From positions 719,598-783,597 of the forward strand of contig ML661799.1 of the NCBI GenBank assembly GCA_007570785.1: DNA of 64,000 nucleotides, written 5' to 3'. Positions 22,405 to 33,590 of this stretch are shown piece after piece; the first letter of the stretch is position 1; each line of letters starts with the position of its first letter. A program made the position numbers and the translations under genes. The stretch is from Antilocapra americana. Its lineage: Eukaryota > Chordata > Mammalia > Artiodactyla > Antilocapridae. Under the pieces are notes generated by a model. That model had not been told where the DNA came from and ran no database searches. It was given only the letters and a program-made list of their open reading frames with translations.

Positions 22405-22703
22405 AGGTTGAATTCTGACCTTCAAAGTCAAGGCATTTGGAGGGGGGGGCCTTTGGGAGGTTATTAGGTCATGAGGGTGGAGGCCTCATTAATAGGATAA
22501 GAGTCCTTATGACAGAGACCCCACAGAGCTCTCTTGCCCCTTCCACCATCTACATACCAGGAAGAAGGCTCTCATCAGACACAGGTTCTACCAACATGCT
22601 GATCTAGGACTTAAGAGCCCTCCAGAATTGTGAGAAATAAATTTCTCTTGTTTCTAAATCCCTTAGACTTTAGTATTTGGTGTATCAGCCGAAATGACTA
22701 AGA
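22405..22703 (+). repeat. MaLR-type LTR (MLT1/MST-like)
   Basis: Wording GTTATTAGGTCATGAGGGTG, TTGTGAGAAATAAATTTCTC and GGTGTATCAGCCGAAATGAC is that of a mammalian MaLR LTR. The last 40 bases are repeated inverted at 23061-23100. Confidence 0.6.
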
Positions 22704-23100
22704 CAGCATATAACAGTAAATATAAAGAATTCGGTCACATGAGTTGACCCTGTTGGGCATGGCTGAACATGGCAATACAGGGCAAGACTTTATATTGAAG
22801 ATTTTTTGCCAAAGGGACAAACTAAGATTCCCTGTTCAGATGAACAAAACTTCAGTACCTCCCATAAGCTTCACATCTGCTGACCCTCAGCTTCCCTTAG
22901 CCCAGACTGAGGGCTCACTCACTCTAGCAACCAGCCCATATCAAATCTATTTGAGGGACAATAGGATGACCAGAAACACAGAAGAGACCTCCTGCCCCAA
23001 GCTCTGCCCCTACCCTGCAGAAATAGCTACAAATTCTCTGTACTTATGTTGTGCACTGCTTTAGTCATTTGGGCTGATACACCAAATACTAAAGCTTAAG
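22663..23100. repeat. 40-bp inverted repeat around a 358-bp spacer
   Basis: The arm at 22663-22702 and the reverse complement of 23061-23100 agree at 37 of 40 bases by eye. Similarity stops at both arm ends. The spacer contains a 106-codon chance-length ORF with no recognised family. Confidence 0.85.
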
Positions 23101-23154
23101 TTGCTCACCTGGTTTCAACTCCTGGGAATCAGACACTTGAAATGCAATTGTGAT

Positions 23155-23372
23155 TTGGAGTCCACCCTGATGGCTCAAATTGTAAAGAATCTTCCTGCAA
23201 TGCGGGAGACCCGGGTTTGATCCCTGGGTTGGGAAGATCCCCTGGAGAAAGAATTGGCAACCCACTCCAGTATTCTTGCCTTGAGAATTCCATGCACAGA
23301 GGAGCCTGGTGGACTACAGTACATGGGGTCACAAAGAGTCAGACAGGACTGGAGCGACTAACACTCACTGGT
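23155..23372 (+). repeat. Bov-tA SINE
   Basis: Plus orientation, CCCTGATGGCTCAAATTGTA through GTCAGACAGGACTGGAGCGA. Confidence 0.88.
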
Positions 23373-23852
23373 TCAGGGATTTCTCCATGCTGCCCCAAAG
23401 GGCTATTTAGAGAGCCAGCAAAAGGAACAGTTGAACCTAAGTCCACACTGTGGATTGAAGGATTTATAACATTTACCTCTAAGCACCAGTCTATGGAGAG
23501 CCACAAGTAAAATTCGACCATCACAGGAGTGCTGCTCTGGTGTTTACTAACAAACACCTCTCACTGGGGCACAGGCGAGATGCCTTGGCATGGGGCCTGC
23601 CAGGGTCTTCTTTAGTTGTTCTGCTTCTGTGTCATCCGTTGATACCCTACCCCAGCTGCATCCCAAGTCTGTCTGGCATGCCTTGCACATTCCTGCTAGA
23701 CTTGCCACATATCCCTGAGTGAACACCCCAGGTGATAAGGGGCAGCCCTCTTCAACTGCATTTCTGTCACCCCAGCATTTTCCAGCATTAGCTGTGCCTG
23801 CACCCCTGCACTTTGGGAATGCGAAAGGTGTCACCAACCTCCAACATAAGTA

Positions 23853-24163
23853 AGTGAAAGTCATTTGGTCGTGTCCAATTCTGTGCCACCTCATGGACTA
23901 TACAGTCCAAGGAATTCTCTAGGCCACAATACTGGGGTGGGTAGCCTTTCCCTTCTCCAGGGAATCTTCCCATTCCGGGGATGGAACCCAGGTTTCTCAC
24001 ATTGCAGGCAGAATCTTTACCACCTGAGCCACCAGGGAAGCCCAAGAACACTGCAGTGGGTAGCCTGTCACTTCTCCAGTGGATCTTCCCAACCCAGGAA
24101 TCGAACTGTGGTCTCCTGCCTTGCAGGCGGATTCTTTGCCAACTGAGTTATCAGAGAAGCCCT
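23853..24163 (-). repeat. Bov-A2 SINE
   Basis: Minus orientation; two Bov-A units in tandem, each ending in an AGGGAAGCCC or AGAGAAGCCC motif. Confidence 0.85.
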
Positions 24164-24315
24164 AATCTCCAACCTGGTGACTGCCTCTACTGTGGCTGCT
24201 CTCTTTATCTCTGCTCAGGAGAAGGAAGTCATAGAGAGCAATTTCTAGGAGGCTGCGTGCTCCCAAAACAAGCCTTTTGGTAAGTCCACTATAAAGAAGT
24301 TGTTTAATCTTGGTT

Positions 24316-24472
24316 TGTTGTTGTTTGGTCACTCAGTGGTGTCTGACTCTTTGCCCACCAGGCAAGAATACTGGAGTGGGCTGCCTTTTCCTTCTCTAGG
24401 GATAGAACCCGCATCTCCTGTGTCTCCTGCCTTAGCAGGTAGATTCTTTACCACTGAGCCACCTGGGAAGTC
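24316..24472 (-). repeat. Bov-tA SINE with internal deletion
   Basis: Minus orientation; the middle (CATGGACTGTAGCC region) is missing, so GACTCTTTG runs directly into CCCACCAGGCAAGAATACTG. Confidence 0.82.
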
Positions 24473-24474
24473 TG

Positions 24475-25490
24475 CTGCATCTTGGTGACTCACTGCAATA
24501 AAAGATACCCCGGCGCTCAGTCTTTGGCCACCCAGTAGCATCAAATAACCTTTTATAAGAGAAAGACCCTCTGGGGAAGGGATGAGTCACGAACTGGTTG
24601 TGGTGATGGGATAGCTAAGGAGCACTTTTCCCGGAGGGCTTGGTAACCCCTGGGGTTACCTGGGGTGGCCAAGGACAGAGGGAGTTGGCTCATGGCAGAG
24701 CGGAGCACAGATCTCTGCTCCATGTTGTGATTGGTCAGAGAGTGGCCAACTCCTGCATTTAGAAAGAAAAAGGTTGTGGCCCTTGTACGGTTGCGGGCCA
24801 GAAGCTGGGGTAGGGAAAGGTGGTAGAGGTCAGGGAAAGTCCCTGAACCATGGATCCATCACACCAGAAGTGGGCTGAACCCTTAGGGATGGATGTGACA
24901 GCTGGAAACCCGGACTGGTGTGTGTTTTCCGGTTCTAGCCCATCCCCTCTTTTTTAAGACCCAGGTGAGTCCTTTTGGGTTTGAGAAACCAAGGACAGGA
25001 GGGTTTGCCCAAGGACCAGTTGCAAGGGCAGTGTGGTGGGGACAGGGTGGCCTGGAGGAGAATAACCCCCAGGGAAAAGGAGAGGCAGGGGACAAACTTG
25101 GGGCTGTCAACTCAGCCACCTCACCCCTTAGGAATTGTTCCCTGAATCCTCTGCACAGACCTGGGGAATTCCCTCTCTGTGAACAAAAGAAGCCCTTCCT
25201 TTGTATTTTCTGGGTGGAGAGAGCTCATCTCTGTTCAGGGGGCTGAGCTGAGGGATGGTGGGGACAGGCTTTCACAGTGACTTAGCATTTTGGCTTAGGA
25301 GGGGGCACTGAGTGTCCTTTTCATTCTAGATTAAATATCGAAGAGCAGCCAGGGAGAAGACAGAGAAACCAGGAGGAATGGACCCCTTTTCCCATTCCCC
25401 ACCCCTGCCCACAGCCATTCTTAGTCACAGAACCTGCCTCATCACCGCTGAGCTGCCTAACCTAGCCCCAGATTCGAGTCCCTCCACAGC
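24475..25490. other. Repeat-poor intergenic DNA
   Basis: Upstream of ADORA3; no young repeat recognised. Only chance ORFs of up to 108 codons. Could hold regulatory DNA or a noncoding 5' exon, but nothing specific is seen. Confidence 0.35.
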
Positions 25491-25890
25491 CTCCATGTTG
25501 CCCACAGGGTCAAGTCCAGATTCCTCGTAATGGCGTCCAGACTCTGCTACGGGGTCTCCCAGCCCCTACAGCCTCCTGTTGCCTGGTTCCCAGGGAAACT
25601 ATAAGAGCCTTGGGGGCTCGGGGTGTGCTCTTCCACTTCCTCTCCCCTGCGCACACTGCTCCTTTCTGTCTCCCTTGCATCCACCCAGAAAACAAGCCCT
25701 TCTCCTTCTAGCCTCTTCTCAAACAAAACTTTGAGGAAAACTTTGCAGACACCACTCCTCCTCCCATGGCTGGGGTTATACAATCTTGTGAACTCTTGGA
25801 GGGCAGGAATCTCCCCTTTTCATTTCTTTCAACCATGTACCACAGCGCCTGGCAACTGCTAGGTGCTCAAGATACCGACAAACAAATGGA
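25490..25890 (+). repeat. L2 LINE fragment
   Basis: Typical L2 3' end: CTTGGAGGGCAGGAATCTCC, CACAGCGCCTGGCAACTGCT and a GACAAACAAATGGA tail. Confidence 0.6.
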
Positions 25891-26039
25891 TAGGAAAGCA
25901 TCTCAGTGAACCAGGGGCATAATAAACTCAGCACTAGGTATAGAATACCAAGAAGCCAGCTAGGACCTGTGAAGCACTTTCCATTCTACAGCTGCTGTGT
26001 TGATGTTTTTATTCACCAAATCTCTTGCAATGTTATCTG

Positions 26040-26140
26040 ATGAAATATATGCTATCATTACCGTTGAGTGTGAAGTAACTTGCCCCAGGTTGCTGAGCTA
26101 GAAAGTGGCAGAGCTGGCATTCAAACCCAGGCTCCTGGCT
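26040..26140 (-). repeat. MIR fragment
   Basis: AACTTGCCCCAGGTTGCTGA and GCATTCAAACCCAGGCTCC match a reversed MIR core. Confidence 0.6.
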
Positions 26141-26232
26141 TCAGTAAATCAATAAGCAAGTAAACAAGCTTTCACAAGTGTAAGCTGTCCCTGGATTTAC
26201 TATGGCCATATTGTCAACTGGAGGTTCTACAC

Positions 26233-26415
26233 TCACGTCTGGAAAAGAAAGTGGCAACCAAGACCACCAAACCACAGCGCAAGAATAACATAGGCTGAGC
26301 ACCAAATCTGAGTGAGAAAGAGATGGAGGAAGTAGAGACCGCTGGAGCAGCCTGGGTTCCCAGGGGAGCTCTGTGCCGGGAAGAAAACCTTTTGTTGGAC
26401 CAAGATGCCATACAC
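26233..26415 (-). other. Candidate exon with a hydrophobic segment (unproven)
   Basis: A minus-strand open frame from an ATG at 26415 with strongly hydrophobic stretches (FLHLF and YVILALWFGGLG among them). A good acceptor-like tract (TTTTCTTCCCGGCACAG) and a consensus donor (CAGAC|GTGAGT) bracket about 135 nt. The donor phase (2) would join in frame to the TMIGD3 exon at 9827. No protein family is recognised, and the match may be chance. Confidence 0.25.
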
Positions 26416-26419
26416 AAAG

Positions 26420-27640
26420 AATTTAATAAGATAATTTATAAATGAAACATGGCTCAGGTCATTTTACCATCTAAAAGAAGGCCCATGTCTGTTTCAGTTC
26501 TACTGAAAGAAACTTGAAAACTCTGGGAGGAGGGAAGACTCTGAGGGGAACCATGAGCCTAAATGGGGGAAAAAGCAAAAGACTTCTAGGGAAAGGCCTC
26601 CTGTGTCCCAAAGCCTGCCCCGGCACCACCCTGGGCTGATGCAGCTGGACTTAGGTCAACCACGATGCAGGAGTTCCGCTTAAAATCCTAAGAGCCTGGC
26701 CAGAGATGATTCATCGGATCCTCTGCAGCTTCTCAGAAAAGCCTGAGAAACCCCAGCAACCAGCCTGCAGTAACCACAAGGCGCGCTGTTAGGAGGCGAC
26801 CAGAGACAGCGCTCTGGAGCTGCAGGACTAGAACCAGGGGCGCTGAGACAGGATGTCAGGCAGGCAGAAGGTGGAGGCTTCTGCCAGGGGCCTGCTCTCA
26901 CTGACTCCACTGCTGCCTGCGGAGCTGCACAAAACCGTCTTGCTCACTTCCTCTTGGCCCCATTGCCACTTCCCCAAAGCCCTATATTTTTACAGAGCCT
27001 GATGCTTGCTAGCCAACAGCCGAGGCTTAGGAAGAATGCCCCCTCTCCCAGCGCCCCCTTTCTTCTCTGCCTCTCAGTTAAGCCAGAGGGTGGAGACTGG
27101 GCTTATTTGAAGCCACTGTCCCCTGGGTGCTTCCTACTAGGGCTTCGGTTGTGACCAAGGAGCCAGGGACTCCCTGGAGTTTGAGTTTAGGAGACTCACA
27201 TAGAGCCAGTGTGAGGGGGAAGGAGAGAGGTCAAGGTTCCTTCACTCTGAGCAACAGGAAATCCTGCCCAGCCAAGGGGAACTGTTCCTGGCGCCTACGC
27301 CCCACCCACCCCTACTGAGTGTGTCAGAAGTTCTCTGGGCTTTAATGGAGAATCTGAGGAGGGTGCAGCTAAATGTGTTTGTTCCAGGTTCTAGGCACTT
27401 AGGAAATGAGGAGGTGTTCCAGTTGCAGGCGTCTCAGTGGAAAGAGGCTTTTTATTCTCGTGTCCCTATTAGGACGCTATGTGCAGCAATGACCACCAGG
27501 TGGCAGCACATTTCCACGGCCACTCAGGATGCTGGCTGAGCAAAGCAAGAACTTGGGGGTTCCACCTCCGCAGTGTCCAGCCAGCCCCCTCAGGTTGTTG
27601 AGAAAGGCGAAGAGAAGACTAAGGGCCAGGGAGACACGGA
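26420..27640. other. Intergenic DNA, no gene seen
   Basis: Moderately GC-rich, repeat-poor stretch with only short chance ORFs. Confidence 0.35.
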
Positions 27641-27644
27641 GAAG

Positions 27645-27915
27645 ACTTCCCTGGAGTCCAGTGGTTGAAAATCTGCCTGCCAGTCCAGGGGACACGGGTT
27701 TGATCCCTGGTCCTGGAAAATCCCTCATGCCTCAGGATAAATAAGCCTGCGTGCCAGTGTTCTAGAGCTTGTGCTCTTCAAGAGAAGCCACAGCAATGAG
27801 AAGCTTGCTCACTGCAACTAAAGAACAGCCCCGGCTCGCCACAACTAGAGAAAAGCCCAAGCAGCAATGAAGACCCAGCACAGCCAAAAATAGATATATA
27901 ATTTTTTTTTAAAAA
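27645..27915 (+). repeat. CHR-type SINE
   Basis: Plus orientation: AGACTTCCCTGGAGTCCAGT, then AACTAGAGAAAAGCCCAAGC and CAGCCAAAAATAGATATATA. Confidence 0.8.
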
Positions 27916-27919
27916 AAGG

Positions 27920-28384
27920 GAGATGTGGAGAGATTGCCGTCTGTCTACATTCTTTCATTTTAGACAGAATATACATTTTATTAATAGATCACAGAAATGT
28001 GTGAATTCCTGTGTTATAAATATGTCTGTCATCAAGTATAAAACCAATGAGTTAAACAGCATGTTCTTTGATTAAACTATTATCCAAGATCTAAACAGAA
28101 AGTTGGACATAGAGCAGGTATTCAATTAATACACTGAGTTAATTACGTAAATGTTGAAATTAGACAACTAAGCTTTTGAATTATTTTCAATGAAGTTCTG
28201 AAAAAAAAAGTTTGCTATTATTGAACAACTCATGAAAGTTAGCATGCTTTATCAGACTCTAGAGGAGACCTTAAATTGACTTTGAAAAGACTATCATAAC
28301 TTTTTTTATTAAAAAATGTTTATTCTTACCTAGTATAATTTTAACTGCTTAAAAGTAAGCTGTAAAAAATAAGCAATGTTTCCC
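27920..28384. other. AT-rich intergenic DNA
   Basis: No ORF, RNA gene or young repeat recognised; probably decayed LINE sequence. Confidence 0.3.
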
Positions 28385-28392
28385 ATGGGGGA

Positions 28393-28447
28393 TGTGTGTA
28401 TGTGTCTATATCTATATCTATCTATCTGAGAGAATATATATATATAC
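28393..28447. repeat. Simple repeat, TG/TATC/TA
   Basis: A mixed microsatellite: TGTGTGTATGTG, then a run of TATC units, ending in TATATATATATA. Confidence 0.85.
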
Positions 28448-28619
28448 TCTTAAATCAACTTGAGTTGACATTCATTTGCCATCTGCCTGCATTCAATCCA
28501 ATCCCAAAGATTATTCCTGGATAGTACCAGATTCCATTCTCTTGACTCAAGGAGGCTAAGAAGCAGGTTCTCTTTTCAAACCTGTGTGTGTTCCAATAAA
28601 AGCAATATTTGTTGTTCTT

Positions 28620-28790
28620 CTTAGTGTGCAAAGCACCTCACATGTCCCACCTCACTAAATTAATGTAACAATCCCACCGGGCAGGTATAATTCATCTCAC
28701 CTCCAAGCAGAAGAAACTGAGGCAGAGAGACAGAGGACTCTACTCAAGGTTGTCCCTCTGGTCAGAGGCAGTGTGAGAATGGAGCCGTCA
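28620..28790 (-). repeat. MIR-like fragment
   Basis: GCAAAGCACCTCACATGTCC and AAGAAACTGAGGCAGAGAGA are MIR wording, reversed. Confidence 0.55.
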
Positions 28791-28799
28791 CACTCAGAG

Positions 28800-29355
28800 G
28801 AGGACAGAAGTCCCTAGGGGGTCCTGCCAGGATGTTTCCCTCTTCATACCTGTGTCACCAGACCCTCCCTTGCTGCCTGCCAATCTCTCACCTATCCTGT
28901 CCCTTCTATGGGCACAGGGCCCATCGGTCCATTTACTTGACCTTTGTTGAGAGCATCCTGTCTTTTGGAGCCCATTTCTCGAAACACCTTGGGTCTCTTC
29001 ATAACCCAGCGTCCTCTTCATCACAGCTTCAGCCTCCTATCACCTGTCACCATGGTGACCAACTGCACAGCCTGCTGTTGACCCCCATGCCTTAAGCACC
29101 AGAAGGTATAGGAACAAACTCCAGATAGAGCAACTGTGGATCCTAAATGTTTCCAGCAAGGCCACCCCCTGATCTCTTCTTTTTACCTTCTGCCTAACAA
29201 ATGTGATGCCACTCCTGCAGGAACTGGGTGAGAACTTCTGATAACACATGTGTCTCCCCCTCCTACCCCACAAGGCCTCTCACATTTATGCTCATGAGAG
29301 CTGCATGATATGGTGCCAACCAGTCTATGCCAGGCACCCTGCCAGGGGTTATACA
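28800..29355. other. Intergenic DNA, no gene seen
   Basis: Short chance ORFs only; possibly an old decayed LTR or L2 but not identifiable by eye. Confidence 0.3.
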
Positions 29356-29500
29356 CACATCATTCTGCAGTGACCCTGTAAGTGAGTATTGTTAGATCCA
29401 TTTCACAGATGAGGAAAGTAAGGCATGATGGCCACTGAATGACTTGCTCTGGGCAACAAAGCCAGTAAATGACAGAACTGGGCCCAAACCCAAGTCTGTC
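29355..29500 (-). repeat. MIR fragment
   Basis: CATTTCACAGATGAGGAAAG and GCCAGTAAATGACAGAACTG, a reversed MIR core. Confidence 0.65.
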
Positions 29501-29509
29501 TTGGCTTCA

Positions 29510-30310
29510 GTGCCCTGGCTCATCTCAGTGAACCACATGAGGACAGTTACACATCAATTACGCCAAAACCCCAATTGTCATTTTGGGCAGATATTCTTCA
29601 GTGTCCTAATGGATAAGACTTGCTTCATAGGTCAGGCCAGCTGCTAGGGGCAGTGTGTCACTGGGTCAACTGTCTGTGCTCCATCTCCCGCCAAAGCTCA
29701 GCTCAGCAGGAGCTTATCCTGGGCCAGTGTGGAGTGAAGCCAGCTCCCTCTCCCTCCATACTCTATGTGCCTCTTCTGCAAGGGGGAATATTAGACAATG
29801 CTGTCCTAGAACTGCATCAGTTTAGTTCCCTGCTGAGATGTGTTCCCAGACAACCTTATCCTCTCTGATTTTTATTAAAGGTAAATATTGAAAGCTGTCA
29901 GTGAAAGTATGTCTTGCATTTCATCATGACCCAAGATACTATCTACTGCTATGTTCCCTGCAGGAAGTTTATGAGGATACATTTCTCCAAGCAGTTTAGT
30001 GCTAGGAAAAGAAAAAAAAAAAAAAAAGGCTGCTTTCCTTAATAAACTAGCCTGCTTTGTTGAACTGCTGAGTGGGAGAGTTTTGTATAATCTGGTTTTC
30101 CACGGGCAGCCAAGAGGCTCAGCTCTGGGGTCCTAGCTCAGTAATCACTCTCTGCTTGTGTCTCCCATGGCATCTATACGCCCCATATCAGCCCTTGGCA
30201 CCTGGTGTACCAGAACTCTTCATGCCCCTCCTTTTAGTATCAACGGTCCCCAACCTTTATCTAAGTAGGCAAGGTGTAAATGATAATTCCACAGAACTAG
30301 CATTACAAGG
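29510..30310. other. Intergenic DNA, no gene seen
   Basis: Only chance ORFs and an A-rich run near 30010-30030. Confidence 0.3.
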
Positions 30311-30312
30311 AG

Positions 30313-30525
30313 GGGCCTCCTGGTAGCTCAGCGGTAAAGAATCTGCCCGCAATGCAGGAGACACAGGTTTGATCCTTGAGTCAGGAAGATGCTGTGGAGA
30401 AGAAAATGGCAGCCCTCTCCAGTATTCTTGCATGGGAAATCCCATGGACAGAGGAGCCTGGCGGGCTACAGTCCATGAGGTCTCAAAAGAGTGGGTCATG
30501 ACTTAGGAACTGAACAACAACATTA
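30313..30525 (+). repeat. Bov-tA SINE
   Basis: Plus orientation, GGGGCCTCCTGGTAGCTCAG through CTGAACAACAAC. Confidence 0.88.
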
Positions 30526-30949
30526 CAAGGTCTGCTAGTGTTTATTTCAAAGGCAGGCCTGAAGGTCAATTATCTCACGCTGTTACGTAAGATTCTTGTC
30601 ATCCCTCCCCTCCCCCGTGATTTTGGGGTGAGGATTTTATTTGAAAAGTGGGCCATAATCATACTTTACAGTATCAGTTTGGGCAAAAGAGAAAAAAAAA
30701 AAACTATTGAGACTGGAAATGCCCTGTGGGATTAAGTGAGCACTTTGGGAAAAGCTTTCAATATAATGCTTGAAGCCTCAGTGTCAAGCACGATCTAGTA
30801 AATGCTCCCTTAGGAATGATGCTTATAGAGCATAATATGATGATTCCCCAGGTAGAACTTGTTTTTATTTATGTAACCCCACTCACTTCCACAAAGGACT
30901 GAAGATACTACCAGGCTGAGTCAACAGCTTCCTCTCCTGTCCTCCCACG

Positions 30950-31195
30950 TCAGCTCACACATTCCTCTGTTGGAGCACTTATTACTCCACTCTGTAGTTA
31001 TTTATTTACATGACTGCTCCTCTCACTAGCTGGTAAGCCCCCAGTAGCTAGTAAACTCCTTAAGTACAACTCGATAAGAAATTATGTCTATTCATCTTTT
31101 TGTCTCCCTTCCAATCCCCTTATCACAAAAGTACCAAGAGCCTGAAATAGTATCTGGCACATAGGAAACCTGCAGTAAATTCTCACTGAACGTGT
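30950..31195 (+). repeat. L2 LINE fragment
   Basis: TATTTATTTACATGACTGCT, AGTATCTGGCACATAGGAAA and a TCTCACTGAACG end are L2 wording. Confidence 0.55.
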
Positions 31196-33590
31196 GATGT
31201 AGTATTATTCTCAGGTCTTTCTGCTCTTTACATTGCCAGAATGCTGACCATACCTCTGTTGGGCCAGTGAGGCATCAGAACGGATCTAGGAGACTGCTTC
31301 CTCAACAAAAATAGCATTTTGCATCTAACTTCACTTGCACACCAATACAGATAGGCAGCAGCATTTCTCTGGTCAAAGTTTGGGTCTGGTCAAAGGGGCC
31401 CTCAGACAAACTGATATTTACATTAGAGTTCGTGGTTTCAGCATTTTAGCATTCAATCGTGTTTCATTCTCTCATCTCCATGATATGTCTAAAATGGGGC
31501 CCTCTACACACACGCACACAGACACACACGTGCACTCTCTAGCTTGTTTCCTCTGTTACTCCTTTCACAACCAGAATTCTTCATCAGAGTTTATTCCTTT
31601 CTTCACTTGTCAGGTCACTGCTCTACCTGCAGGACCCAGAACCACCTCTGGCCCTAACTCACCCATTTAATGTGGCACGTGATGTAAAGGGCTCATGAAA
31701 CCCTGGATCATTGTGTTTGGTGTGAGGTTTCCAGGATGTGAGGACTTGGGGTGGGAGGGAGCACCAGAGGAGTCTGATGCCCACAGTCTGATGTTCAAGG
31801 TCAAACCTGGAACAAGCACTCCTGGTTCTTCACTAGAAGAAATGTTGAGAATCCACATGGCTGGGCATCCATAAGGATGTCATGTCCCCAGGTCCTGTGT
31901 TTTCTTAGGGTTGATTCTCTCAGTCTTTTGCTGGAAGGGCTCTATCGGTGTTCTGCTTCACTGGCTCCTTTGTCACTCGGGCCCCATCTCTCTGAATCTC
32001 CAAACAGCCTGCAACCCTCCAATCAAGCCTGTATTTGATTTTTTTTTCTTCTTTCATGGCTGCACTTGATCCTTGACCACTCTGCCTGTCAGCCCATGCA
32101 GTGGGTGCCACCGTGGGTGCTAATGAGTTACACCTAGAGCACCCTAGATGTGCTTAACAGATGCTTAGTTATGCAGAGACGCTTGACAGCACTGCACACC
32201 TGTGCCTCTTCATCCCGGTGCCAGGCCTGTCCCCACTCTGCTCCCAGAGAGAAATCACTGGCAGGTCCATCCCTGTGCTGTGAAACACGCCCATCTGTCT
32301 TCTTTGAACTCTGTTTCTAAATGGATGATGGTGGACAAATTGCTCATTCTGTGTCTTCCTTTCCCCCTTGATAACCTGAACAAGGGTGGAGGGAAGCAAT
32401 GTGGGCATGGTAGCTGGTACAGAACTGAGTCTACAGCCTGGCTCACTACCCCCTGTGCCAGTGTGTGAGCACTACTGGGGAGGGTCTGTGTTGCCCCATT
32501 GAGGCTACTCCAGCACCCAGCGCAGTGCTCCCCTGAAGAGGTGCTTGATGAATATTGAACAGAAGGAAAATCACTCCATACCTACCACCCTCGCCAAACT
32601 GTGAGATAGAGGCTTGCTGGGAACCACTGAGGCTGCGCTCCCCAGACACTGGTCTCTTCAGGGCTGACTCTCCCAGTCTCATGGGAACAGCTCTATTCCC
32701 ATCCAGCTCCCCCATCAGTGCTCCTGACTTCTGAAACAGGGAGCTTCCAAGGGAGATTTGGAGGAGGCAGTACCCTCTTCTTCTCCCTTCTCCATGCTTG
32801 CCAGGGTAACCTTGCTTACCCTGTTCCGAGTGGTGTGTCAGCACTGGGAATGGTGCCCACACACCCAGGGAAGCAGAAGCAAGGGACCTTGCTGGGCTCA
32901 CAACAGTCCCACCCATGACTCTTCTGAGTGCCTCAGATCTAAAAATGCTCATTTCCAGACATGCAGCCCGCTGGTCACTAGCCCTTAAGAGCTACTCTGG
33001 GGTGGCTCTCCCAGTGCAGGTGATGCTTTCCCAGTGCCAGGCTCAGATTATCCCAGGCACTAACCATAGTTTCCGTTTCTCATGTGTCATTCATTCTGGA
33101 GGACCTGGCACATCACTTGCCACTATTCACCACTACGAAGGGCTCCTCCTGCACACGGTGTGAGGGTTGCTGAATATTACAGCCAACTTCTGTCAAAACA
33201 GCTGCACAGCGAACACGGGGCACATGAGGTCCGTCATTTAACTTGAATTACATTTGTTCGTATTTGTTCTTGACCCTAAACACCAAACATCATCCAGTCT
33301 TTCATTACCCCTGGAATATTTCCTAATTTCAAAGGAGCAAAGAAATAAATCTCTTTTAGGTCACGGGTTTAGGCTCAGAGCCAGGCTGTGGAGTCAGTTC
33401 CAATCACTCCGGTCTTCCAAGATAACATCTCATTCTGTCCCTGTCCCTCCAAGATGAGTCAATTTGCTCTGGCCATTCCCAGGGGAAGGCTAGAGCTTGC
33501 TTTAATGACCATGACTTCAGCTGGGGCAACAGAACTCTAGGTCACTGCAAGATGGCCCAGCCCGTGCTCCTCCCTACCCCCCCACTCCCG
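31195..33590. other. Repeat-poor intergenic DNA
   Basis: No gene recognised. A 168-codon minus-strand ORF (32952..32446, true ATG) lies here, but its composition looks like chance in GC-rich DNA. A short CA-rich run lies at about 31508-31530. Confidence 0.35.

Noticed and set aside
26680..26910. Upstream TMIGD3 exon (peptide beginning ESVRAGPW resembles a human N-terminus)
   Set aside because: The start codon is GTG and the similarity covers only a few residues; no supporting splice donor was found.
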